Shown here: in pieces, positions 26,430 through 34,303 of the stretch
Position numbering within the stretch: the first letter of the stretch is position 1
How the letters are laid out: the number at the start of each line of letters is the position of its first letter
Source: Desmonostoc muscorum FACHB-395
Lineage (GTDB): Bacteria > Cyanobacteriota > Cyanobacteriia > Cyanobacteriales > Nostocaceae
Assembly (NCBI RefSeq): GCF_014698035.1
Contig: NZ_JACJSF010000012.1
Location: 1-64,000 of the forward strand
Direction: 5' to 3'
DNA: 64,000 bases
Made by a program: the position numbers and the translations under genes
The notes under the pieces: generated by a model
The model's database searches: none
Told to the model about the DNA's origin: nothing
What the model saw: only the letters and a program-made list of their open reading frames with translations

Positions 26430-27760
26430 CATTGTGGCTCAATGATGGAACCCATAAACAAAACGTTTCCCGTCTGATTATCCCTAATGGCGCAGAAGAA
26501 GGGACGGTCAACAATCATTCGGAATGGTTCTGGTTCATCTCTCAAAGATGTTGCGACTATTCCCACTGAAGTAGTCGCAGCCGCTTCGGTTCCTTCTTCG
26601 TTCACTTCGACAAAAGTTTTATGCTTAACTTGGCTAATGGCAAAATTTTTACCCATGCCAGAAAAATTGGCTTTGTTACTGAAAGCCTCTTCCATGCCTA
26701 AACTTTTCAAGGCATCATTGAGTGTAACTTCATAATCTGTTTTGAAGCGAGGTAGACGAATAAACCCTTTTTGTTTGTTGAACTGAGTCATCCATTTTTC
26801 CCAGTTTTCAACATTCAAGTTCTGATAAAAGGCTTTGAGGTTAGAGTTCTGTTTGGGTAGAAAGATATAAAAACTGATTTTCCCATCTTTACCGTAAGGT
26901 AAACTAACCGCCTGAAATTGTTCGCTTTCATAGTACCTATAGTCACCTTGTTGTGACATCATTGGGTGTTGCTTTCGCTTACCAGATGTAATGTAAAAAG
27001 GGTATTGAGCAGTTTGACTTTTGTCAAATTCGTTACTCCAATTACCTTTAAAATATATGGCATTAATCAGAAACAACACTTGATTTGGTTCAATCGTTTC
27101 AACTATTTTAGTAATTTTGCCCTTAGTATTTTCTTTTACCCAGTTATTTATAATATTAGATGCGGCGGCATCTTTAAAGTTTAAATTGCTGACCTTAGCT
27201 TGATAGAAATCCTGGGTTCTCTTGAGAAAGTCTGGTGCAAAGCTAACATCTTGATTTGCCCAAAGCGAGTTAGCAATACTCAGTTGGACTTTCGCATCTG
27301 GATTTTCTAAAAGCTGCTTTAATACCGCCGCATAAGAAGAGTTGATTTCTGGTAGATTCATTCCCTGTAATTCCAGGGTTTTTGCCATTGCTTGTTGAGT
27401 TGAGCCACTAGCGCCGTTGTAGGTCATGGCTAGAGCGATCGCGACACTCGAAGGTGAGATAAAAATATTATTCTCACCTTTATTATCTTTCAGAACTTCT
27501 GAAAATAGTTTGAAGCCAAACTTATTGCTAGACTCAACTATTCTTGTATCAGTGTTGACTGTTTTTTTTTGCAATGGAGTTTCTGGCTGAGGTAAACTAG
27601 ATTGGGCGAGGGCACTTTTGTTACTCTCGACCTGAGAACAACCTAATACACTGAATAGAACAACACTTGCAGCTGCCAAAGCATAACGTCTGCCCAGACT
27701 CACACCATAACGTCTTTGCAGAAAATTTTCTTTTGCATCACTAAACTTTTGCCGATTCAT
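26429..27760 (-). CDS. Serpin-family protease inhibitor, predicted lipoprotein
   Basis: 443 residues. The N-terminus has a basic stretch, a hydrophobic segment and a lipobox (VLGC-S, Cys about 40), so it is probably anchored in the periplasm or outside. The serpin fold covers about 75-443: NIFISPSSVAIALAMTYNGASG, FLINAIYFKGNWSNEF, MMSQQGDYRYYES, FIRLPRF and DRPFFCAIRDNQTGNVLFMGSI. The reactive loop has an inhibitory hinge (EEGTEAAATT), which marks it as able to trap a protease rather than a non-inhibitory member; counting from the hinge puts P1-P1' at Thr-Ser within VATSL. It lies on the same strand as a subtilisin-like gene 690 bases upstream. Confidence 0.92.
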   Translation of the reverse strand: MNRQKFSDAKENFLQRRYGVSLGRRYALAAASVVLFSVLGCSQVESNKSALAQSSLPQPETPLQKKTVNTDTRIVESSNKFGFKLFSEVLKDNKGENNIFISPSSVAIALAMTYNGASGSTQQAMAKTLELQGMNLPEINSSYAAVLKQLLENPDAKVQLSIANSLWANQDVSFAPDFLKRTQDFYQAKVSNLNFKDAAASNIINNWVKENTKGKITKIVETIEPNQVLFLINAIYFKGNWSNEFDKSQTAQYPFYITSGKRKQHPMMSQQGDYRYYESEQFQAVSLPYGKDGKISFYIFLPKQNSNLKAFYQNLNVENWEKWMTQFNKQKGFIRLPRFKTDYEVTLNDALKSLGMEEAFSNKANFSGMGKNFAISQVKHKTFVEVNEEGTEAAATTSVGIVATSLRDEPEPFRMIVDRPFFCAIRDNQTGNVLFMGSIIEPQ

Positions 27761-28275
27761 TCTGCTACCTCACTTGCCAAAGATTCCCGATCTGTGCTTA
27801 TGGTTGACGCAGACACTGTGTCAATGATTTACTATTGCATTTGATCCAATAGAAAATAAGACTGTTACAGTTTTTGTAACAGCAAGTTAATAGTTCAGAG
27901 GAATAAAACACAACTCATTAAAGCTGCTAATTCTTACTTGAGGCGGCTATGCAGACGAATTATGAAAAATCTCAATTTTGAGGAACTTTTCTATTTATCA
28001 ATAACAGTATTGTAGACTACCTAACATAAAATAACCACTTCTATTGGGTTTTTATAGATATAGGATTTACGCCAAACTACAGGAGTTGGGGGTAATTCAT
28101 CAAATACCCTTAACAGAAAATTTTTCTTTTCGGCTATTGTTTTGCAAGTCCTGAAATAGAATAACATTTTTAGTTGCATGAAATACAGAACTTTCATAGG
28201 GACGCACGTCTATGCGCCCCGATAGGAGAGTGTTGTTCAAATAAATGAAAATGCTGTAAATTGACACAGTTGAAG

Positions 28276-28431
28276 AAGAATTCAGAAGTCAGAATCAAGA
28301 CGCTCAATAGCACAGCATAAAACCTTCTCTTTCAGAGACGCTAACGCGGCATGGCTTTATGCTGTGCTATCCGCCAGTCATACAGAATTCATTCTGAATT
28401 CTGACTTCTGAGTCCTGAATTCTGTTTGATG
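28276..28431. repeat. Fold-back repeat, GAAGTCA/GAATTCT family
   Basis: Left arm GAATTCAGAAGTCAGAA, right arm TTCTGAATTCTGACTTCTGA, enclosing a second inverted pair GCACAGCATAAA...TTTATGCTGTGC and a short GC-rich core. A relative lies at 51443-51625. The rest of the 27761-28450 gap is AT-rich with no gene seen. Confidence 0.85.
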
Positions 28432-28450
28432 AAAATTATACTGACCTATT

Positions 28451-30043
28451 TTAATTGATAGGTACACTCCACCAAGCTAAACTATAGGGTTGAGTTGCTT
28501 CATTAAGCTTTTGACGAAACTGGACGCGGATTTTGTAATTGCCAGTAGCAGGAATGGGGCAGAAAATATGTTCTACACTATCGATTTGGCTGATTGAAGA
28601 GCAAACAGCACCAGCATCTGATTGGGCATCAGCTTTTACTAAGTATAGGTCGAGATTATTCAAACCGCGATCGCGAAAATTTTCGCCCACATCATATTGT
28701 TGATTTGTATTTTTATCGTTGAGTTCTACCAATCGATCCCAACTTAGGGTGACAGCAACAAAGCTCCCCTGCTTTAACGGTTTTGCTAACACATAGTCAA
28801 CAGATGCTCCAACATCCACTTTGCGATAATCCCAACCAATAGCCGGAACCGCAGATGATGGCTGCCATTGACCAGCACTCAATTGCTGATAAGCGCGAAA
28901 TGTATTTAAATGACCCGCTCCCATTTGAGCATCCAAAGGAATTGTGGGATCTTTATAAGCATCAGAATCTAGCCAGTTTTGATTTTGTTTATCAATTAGC
29001 GTCCGGCTCATTCCCAAGCGTAAGCCATCGCCACTATCTTGGATTTTGTCTGCTGAATTCAGCAATACAGCTTTCATTACTTGATGATGCCGAGCATCAA
29101 TGCTCCAGTGGGGTTGTTTTGTGCGTATCTGTCGGTCAGCAAATTCTTGTAATAGAGCAACGGTAGCCGTAACTTGAGGTGCTGCAAAACTAGTACCTGT
29201 AACCTTGTTCAATTTGCCATCTGGATTGAGCAAAGGAATATTATTCCCAGGAGCAACTAAACTAATAGCGCGGCGGCCACCAATATCAAATTCCCTTCCA
29301 GCTAGCCTTCCACTCACTCCTTGGTTAGCACCCGCCAGATTAGCCACATCTACCTTGTTAAAAATTCCCCCTCGGCGGGATGAAAAAGCCACGTTCATTC
29401 CGTTAAAATTATCTGTGGGAATAGGAATACCACCTTTACCTTGATTACCTGCGATCGCATACAAAACATCATGAACACGGCTAGACCAGTCAACACATAA
29501 AGTTAGTAAAGCATTGCCGTCTAAAATAGCCTCTGGTCTAGGGTCACGACTGAGAGGTTCACCAAAGCTAAAATTAATGGCACGGACATCGCCACCATTT
29601 TGTAGCGCTATGTGCTGGGCCGATAAACACTCTTCTGGCTGACCCATGCTTTTAGTAGAACCCACCGCAGACGAATACAATCTCGCTCCCGGAGCAATTC
29701 CCGGCAAAGCTTTGTCTTTACTTACCATTACACCAGCAACATTGTAGGCGTGAGGGTCAACACCGCTATTAGACTTAGCTGGCCCATTGCGTAAGAATAC
29801 TCCCGCTAAAGATATGGCGCGATTTTTAGACACCGCCTTATCCCACCCAAACATTCCCGGCCGACCAATTTCCACTTGACCAATAGCAATCTTACGACCG
29901 ATTAAATTATAAGGAGCTTGGTGCAGCTTCAAAGCATCAATACCGTTAGTTCCCAAAGCAGATTCTAAAGCCGAAGCAATTACCGGCGCACTCAGACAAG
30001 AAGCACTTAATCCCCAAATTATCCAGGTTAGTTTTTTAGTCAT
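28451..30043 (-). CDS. Subtilisin-like (S8) secreted serine protease, atypical Asp motif
   Basis: 530 residues with a signal peptide (MTKKLTWIIWGLSASCLSAPVIASA). The S8 order is kept: where the catalytic Asp motif is expected the sequence reads GQVEIGRPG, i.e. Glu in place of Asp; the His motif is DPHAYNVAGVM, His kept but HGTH changed to HAYN; the oxyanion Asn is in YAIAGNQG; the Ser motif is GTSFAAPQVTATVALL. After residue 380 comes a beta-rich C-terminal domain (VTLSWDRLVEL, NLDLYLVKAD, YKIRVQF) like PPC/P-type domains. It is therefore a divergent subtilase that may have altered activity. The neighbouring serpin is a candidate inhibitor or safeguard (inference). Confidence 0.88.
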   Translation of the reverse strand: MTKKLTWIIWGLSASCLSAPVIASALESALGTNGIDALKLHQAPYNLIGRKIAIGQVEIGRPGMFGWDKAVSKNRAISLAGVFLRNGPAKSNSGVDPHAYNVAGVMVSKDKALPGIAPGARLYSSAVGSTKSMGQPEECLSAQHIALQNGGDVRAINFSFGEPLSRDPRPEAILDGNALLTLCVDWSSRVHDVLYAIAGNQGKGGIPIPTDNFNGMNVAFSSRRGGIFNKVDVANLAGANQGVSGRLAGREFDIGGRRAISLVAPGNNIPLLNPDGKLNKVTGTSFAAPQVTATVALLQEFADRQIRTKQPHWSIDARHHQVMKAVLLNSADKIQDSGDGLRLGMSRTLIDKQNQNWLDSDAYKDPTIPLDAQMGAGHLNTFRAYQQLSAGQWQPSSAVPAIGWDYRKVDVGASVDYVLAKPLKQGSFVAVTLSWDRLVELNDKNTNQQYDVGENFRDRGLNNLDLYLVKADAQSDAGAVCSSISQIDSVEHIFCPIPATGNYKIRVQFRQKLNEATQPYSLAWWSVPIN

Positions 30044-30147
30044 TTGTTATTTGTCATTTGTCATTGGTAATGAAATTAGGGGAGAGGTTACAGGTAGCAG
30101 GTGATAGGGAATCTGTACCCTGTAACCTGTACCCTATTCCCTATCTT
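30043..30147. repeat. Heptad repeats between protease and rpe
   Basis: TTTGTCA units at the protease start codon, then AGGTTAC...GTAACCT and GATAGGG...CCCTATC inverted arms forming a fold-back structure. Confidence 0.75.
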
Positions 30148-30234
30148 CCAAAAAAGCCGGGATCAAAGTTATGAGTCTTGCTCAATGTTTTGTTACAATG
30201 CTTACAGACGAGGACGCTTAAAAACCCACTAGCC

Positions 30235-30942
30235 ATGACCCAAAACCTATCTCAAAAGCCCATTGTAATTTCTCCATCTATCCTATCAGCCGATTTTAGC
30301 CGTCTGGGTGACGAAATTCGCGCCGTAGACGCAGCCGGAGCAGATTGGATTCATGTTGATGTAATGGACGGTCGCTTTGTACCTAATATTACGATAGGCC
30401 CTCTGATTGTGGAGGCGATTCGTCCGGTTACAACCAAGCCCCTGGATGTCCACTTGATGATTGTGGAGCCAGAAAAGTATGTAGAAGGATTCGCTAAAGC
30501 GGGTGCTGATATTATCTCCGTACACTGCGAACATAATGCTTCTCCACATCTGCACCGTACCTTGGGGCAAATTAAAGAGCTTGGTAAGAAAGCTGGAGTT
30601 GTACTTAATCCTGGTAGTCCTCTAGAGTTAATTGAATACGTTCTAGATTTGTGCGATTTAGTACTGATTATGAGCGTCAACCCTGGTTTTGGTGGTCAAA
30701 GCTTTATCCCTGGTGTGTTACCCAAAATCCGCAAGCTGCGTCAAATGTGTGATGAACGCGGTCTTGACCCTTGGATTGAAGTGGATGGAGGGCTGAAGGC
30801 AAATAATACTTGGCAAGTTTTAGAAGCAGGAGCTAATGCAGTTGTCGCCGGTTCAGCTGTATTTAATGCTAAAGATTATGCTGAGGCTATTACATCAATT
30901 CGCAACAGCAAGCGTCCTACCCCAGAATTAGCTAAGGTTTAA
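30235..30942 (+). CDS. rpe: Ribulose-phosphate 3-epimerase
   Basis: 235 residues from the ATG at 30235 ([15 protein letters not shown]); an in-frame TTG further upstream at 30178 is not supported. TIM-barrel enzyme of the Calvin and oxidative pentose-phosphate cycles, interconverting ribulose-5-phosphate and xylulose-5-phosphate in the cytoplasm. Metal and catalytic residues are seen in [54 protein letters not shown] and EVDGGL. Complete and normal in length. Followed 28 bases later by a strong terminator hairpin, so it is monocistronic. Confidence 0.97.
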   Translation: MTQNLSQKPIVISPSILSADFSRLGDEIRAVDAAGADWIHVDVMDGRFVPNITIGPLIVEAIRPVTTKPLDVHLMIVEPEKYVEGFAKAGADIISVHCEHNASPHLHRTLGQIKELGKKAGVVLNPGSPLELIEYVLDLCDLVLIMSVNPGFGGQSFIPGVLPKIRKLRQMCDERGLDPWIEVDGGLKANNTWQVLEAGANAVVAGSAVFNAKDYAEAITSIRNSKRPTPELAKV

Positions 30943-30970
30943 TTCATTGCTGGATTAACCATTCTCTACA

Positions 30971-31005
30971 AAAAATAGGGTGGGCAAATTGCTCACCCTA
31001 TTTTT
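30971..31005 (+). terminator. Rho-independent-type terminator of rpe
   Basis: 15-bp stem AAAAATAGGGTGGGC / GCTCACCCTATTTTT with one G-T pair and a 5-base loop; the 3' arm ends in a T-run. Strong and symmetrical. Confidence 0.9.
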
Positions 31006-31804
31006 ATTTACACATAAAAATACTGAAAGCTCTTCAAGTTTTGAACTTCCAGTATTTAGTATATAAATTGAAAATTTAGAAAGCAGAGATAATCCAGGTT
31101 GGGAGGACTAGGATTAAAATAGTTGAAAGAGAAGCGTATGACCTACTAGTTCCACCAGCCAAGACAACGATTTCACCATAACTTTCCTGTTTCTGTCCCT
31201 GTTATTGGTGTTAAGCGTTTGCTTTATTAAATAAAGCAACACCAATCACAAGATAGAAAGTTTTCTAAGCATTACTCACATCGTCTGCAGTCAATGAAAG
31301 TTGTGTAAAATTTGGATTGGGGGAATCCACCTCCTCAAATTCTTTTCGCTCAGACTTCCTCAGAACAAGAACCACCATTAGCAACGGTTGCATCATTTGC
31401 CTTGGGATAGGAGTTATTTACTCCATGAAATGCTGACTACTTTTGTAATCAGTTTGATTTATTTCATAGTCAGAACTAATCATTGATTTTATGTTTTTAA
31501 ATTAACTTGCTTGCTGCCAATCACCTCTATTGTGGTTGAAATTGCCGTTGTTATTAGTTTACCAATGTCGTCAGTATATATTTGCCATTTTGGCAGATTT
31601 TTGCAAAAAAATATTAAATTAATCACTGCGATAGAAAACCTACCATGCAATCAATTTTAAATTAGCATGGCAGGTTTTCAGATACTCAATCAACTCTAGG
31701 GCAGAATTTCTTGATTCCAAATTATTTTTTAATTGGCTCCACAGCCTTTCAAGGATATATCTTGAGTTAATGGCGATTTCCTTGATTTAATGTTTGTTAA
31801 TTGT
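31006..31804. other. Gene-free region between rpe and the hetP-like gene
   Basis: About 800 bases, AT-rich, no open frame that looks coding. Short inverted pieces only (for example ACCTACCATGCAA / TTAGCATGGCAGGTTTTC near 31640-31680). Confidence 0.55.
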
Positions 31805-32146
31805 TTATCCCAATTTCTGGTCTAAACTAACGCCACGGATTTCTGTTTTTTGCTTTCCAACTACTTCAAGATAAGCAGGTCTTGAATCATTAGAATGTTT
31901 CAGCATTTTTAGATTTTCACTTTGCTGTTGTTTTGTTCTGTTGGTTTGAGAGTTTTCTTTCAGTAATCGGTTGTAGGTACGGTACGGAATGTAATGGAGA
32001 GGATTATAACCAGCAAAACGTAGCATTAAAACACATGCCCAGGAGTACTTTCCAGCAATAATTGCTTCAACTACTTTATCAAATTGTTGAGCCTTTACTG
32101 TTGTATCTAAGTTACTACTAATACCAGCAATGTCTTGATTCATCAT
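31805..32146 (-). CDS. HetP-family heterocyst differentiation protein, short form
   Basis: 113 residues. The block [19 protein letters not shown] through [22 protein letters not shown] is the unmistakable HetP core, and [15 protein letters not shown] matches the distal conserved part. HetP and its homologues control commitment of vegetative cells to heterocysts in filamentous cyanobacteria; some paralogues delay commitment. The protein stops shortly after LDQ, where the longer family members as I recall them continue for about 40 residues, so this is a C-terminally short paralogue; it need not be HetP itself. ATG-ATG start. On the same strand upstream lie a small unknown gene and the remnant of an ABC exporter, echoing the hetC-hetP order. 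Confidence 0.85.
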   Translation of the reverse strand: MMNQDIAGISSNLDTTVKAQQFDKVVEAIIAGKYSWACVLMLRFAGYNPLHYIPYRTYNRLLKENSQTNRTKQQQSENLKMLKHSNDSRPAYLEVVGKQKTEIRGVSLDQKLG

Positions 32147-32315
32147 AGTGTTTAATTATTTTGGATGAAGTAAACTAGTTCAGTTTCTGCGATTGTTGTC
32201 GTTTCAATTGAGGTTTACAAACTGCATTAATCTTTTTGCAGTTGTTAAATCGCTTTCGGGAAATTATCAGCAATTTGGCGGTGTTGGATGTTGACGAAGG
32301 CTAAAAATCCATCTA

Positions 32316-32582
32316 TCAACAGATGCGTACATAACTTTCCCAAGCTCTGATTAGCTCCCGCAGCTTTGAGCGGTAAAGATACAGACTGAAAGTTCTCTGC
32401 TGTTTGAGCTTTACCTTGGCGCTATTAAGCAGAGTTTTAGTAATTTTGGCTGATAACTCCCCTAGTAAACTAGTTTGAGCAAGAGCTAGCTTGTAGTAGG
32501 GATACAAATTATATAGATTCATTGCTGAACTGTCCCCTTGGCTTGAGGTTTCGACTGCATTTGACCTGATGATTATTTTCAT
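32316..32582 (-). CDS. Small basic hypothetical protein upstream of hetP-like gene
   Basis: 88 residues from the ATG at 32582, or 68 from the internal ATG (MNLYNLYPYYKLALAQ), which begins the more protein-like part. Not recognised. The 68-residue part is helical and basic: LLGELSAKITKTLLNSAKVKLKQ and LYRSKLRELIRAWESYVRIC, ending in Cys. It lies 169 bases upstream of the hetP-like gene on the same strand. It could be a small regulator of the same locus or part of the decayed region; I cannot choose. Confidence 0.45.
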   Translation of the reverse strand: MKIIIRSNAVETSSQGDSSAMNLYNLYPYYKLALAQTSLLGELSAKITKTLLNSAKVKLKQQRTFSLYLYRSKLRELIRAWESYVRIC

Positions 32583-33660
32583 GAACTAACCTTTGATTAA
32601 AAACAATCAAGTTTTTAAGCAAGTTTGTTGGCTGCTCATTCCTAATTATCCAGATTCCCTCCGATGAATTGAGGAAACTGTAGCTTTTACTTGTTAGTAA
32701 CTGAAAGGTAAAAATTTATCTTTTGTCTTCTCATTTGACTGGTAGGACAAAAGTCTAGGCGTAGCTCTTGGTAGATGCAGTTTTATCCTCTGAAACTTTA
32801 TCGACTTTTAATTCAATCAATTTTCTCTGTTAAAACGCCTGTATTTCTTACTACTGGTTAATTAAGCAATTTCCGGCAAGTTTTCATATTTTTTCGAGTA
32901 GTGGAAAAAATTTATTTATCTTTGAGCTTTAACAACGTTATTCGTATATATACTATTTTTTGTCGTTAATGTCATCTACTGAGTTAGTAGATTTTTAAGT
33001 TAAATTTACTGAATGTATTTCGATACGTACTTGCCTATTGTGCAACTTTTAATTTTGTCCTCCTTTGCTAATTTATGAGGGGTCTGACCCCCCACACAAT
33101 CTCAATTTAAACCCTTTATTATTGTCGAGTCTCTAGAAAATACTACCATTAACTATGATGTAAAACAACTTCTAAAAATAGTAACTGCTAAAGAATAAAA
33201 AACATTCGCAGCCATAGCATTGAGCATATTTTATTAATAAGTTCAATTAGATAATGGTATTTATTCTTCTGATGGTTCTTGATTTACAAGAACTACAAAC
33301 TTAATGTATCTAAATAAAATCGCTGTAAACCAATCGTGAATATTTCATGATTATTAGCTATTAATAACAGCTAGCCTATAGCACCCATATTTTATTTTTG
33401 AAAAACTCTTTCCTATTACTTCTTGCCTAACCATGCAAGGAAATATGACTACGCCATGCTGCGCGAACAAAAATCAAAGCGGATTGCTATAGTTTTAATT
33501 ATTATCAATTGAATAATGCAAAATATCTGTAGTAAGATGCTTTAAATAAAAATATGTATTAGGTTAAATCTGTAAAATATTAGAAAGTATAATATTGTCA
33601 ATTTTATTCAACAGTAACTTCTCTAAGTCTTTATCTTTAAAAAATTTCTCAAGTAGAGAT
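32583..33660. other. AT-rich gene-free region
   Basis: More than 1 kb without a credible open frame on either strand. It lies between the ABC remnant and the small gene and may hold further decayed sequence or a long regulatory region. One dispersed repeat at 33405-33492. Confidence 0.5.
33405..33492. repeat. Dispersed repeat copy A
   Basis: Shares CTTGCCT..CCA.GCAAG.AA.TATG.CTACGC and AAAGCGGATT.CTATA with 43577-43655, same orientation. Confidence 0.75.
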
Positions 33661-33664
33661 TACG

Positions 33665-33792
33665 GATGCTGTGACACTTGGGCTAAATGCTAGTAAAAAC
33701 CATCAATTGCCATGAGTTTGTGATGAGTGCTTTGCTCAACAATAATACCTCGGTCTAGAACAAAGATATAGTCGGCATAGGGTAGTCTAGAG
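33665..33792 (-). pseudogene. ABC-exporter ATPase C-terminus, decayed (HetC-like position)
   Basis: On the minus strand one frame reads ADYIFVLDRGIIVEQ, then STHHKLMAIDGFY, a stop (TAG), then HLAQVSQHP. This is the extreme C-terminus of a peptidase/exporter-type ABC transporter (after the H-loop), with a nonsense codon where the family usually has Trp. The rest of the gene is not found upstream, where repeat elements take over. The strand and the hetP-family gene downstream suggest a lost hetC-type gene, but the fragment is too short to name the subfamily. Confidence 0.7.
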
Positions 33793-33925
33793 TTCTCACT
33801 ACTTCAACTCTTACCATTACTGAAATTTTCCTTTGCTTCCGGAAACAGTCGGAAAATAAAATCACAAATTTAAACTCTGCTTTCTCAGATAAAGACAGGC
33901 TAATCCTGGCAACGTATATACTATA

Positions 33926-34292
33926 GCGGTTCTCAATTGCATCGAATACAGACCTAAGCCCCAGTCCCTTCTCCTTGAAGGGAAGGCAGGGTGGTTTCAT
34001 ACGAAAAAAGAAAAATACATAAGTTTTTATTTCTTGTTTTGTGGCATGGCTTTTTACCCCTCTCCAAACCTCTCCCCGAAACGGAGAGAGGCTTTAAAAT
34101 CCGGTTTTAGTTTTTCTCTGGTTGTATGAAACCACCCTGCTTCTCCTTGAAGGGAAGGGGAGTAAGATTCAAAGCCTCTCTCCTTTTAATAAAGAGGTTT
34201 GGAGAGAGGTCAAAGTATATTGCATCCATAGACGCGTAGCGGCTACTCTTACGAGAACGCTTTCAGCGAACCCGCAGGGTATGAGAACCGTT
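33926..34292. repeat. Nested inverted-repeat region before GH116 gene
   Basis: Outer pair GCGGTTCTCA (about 33928-33937) and TGAGAACCG (about 34280-34290); inner pair CAGGGTGGTTTCATAC (33988-34003) and GTATGAAACCACCCTG (34124-34139). Between and around them are CTTCTCCTTGAAGGGAAGG units and CCTCTCCAAACCTCTCC-type units. Looks like MITE-like elements inserted in one another; no gene. Confidence 0.7.
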
Positions 34293-34303
34293 TTGATAGC
34301 TAA

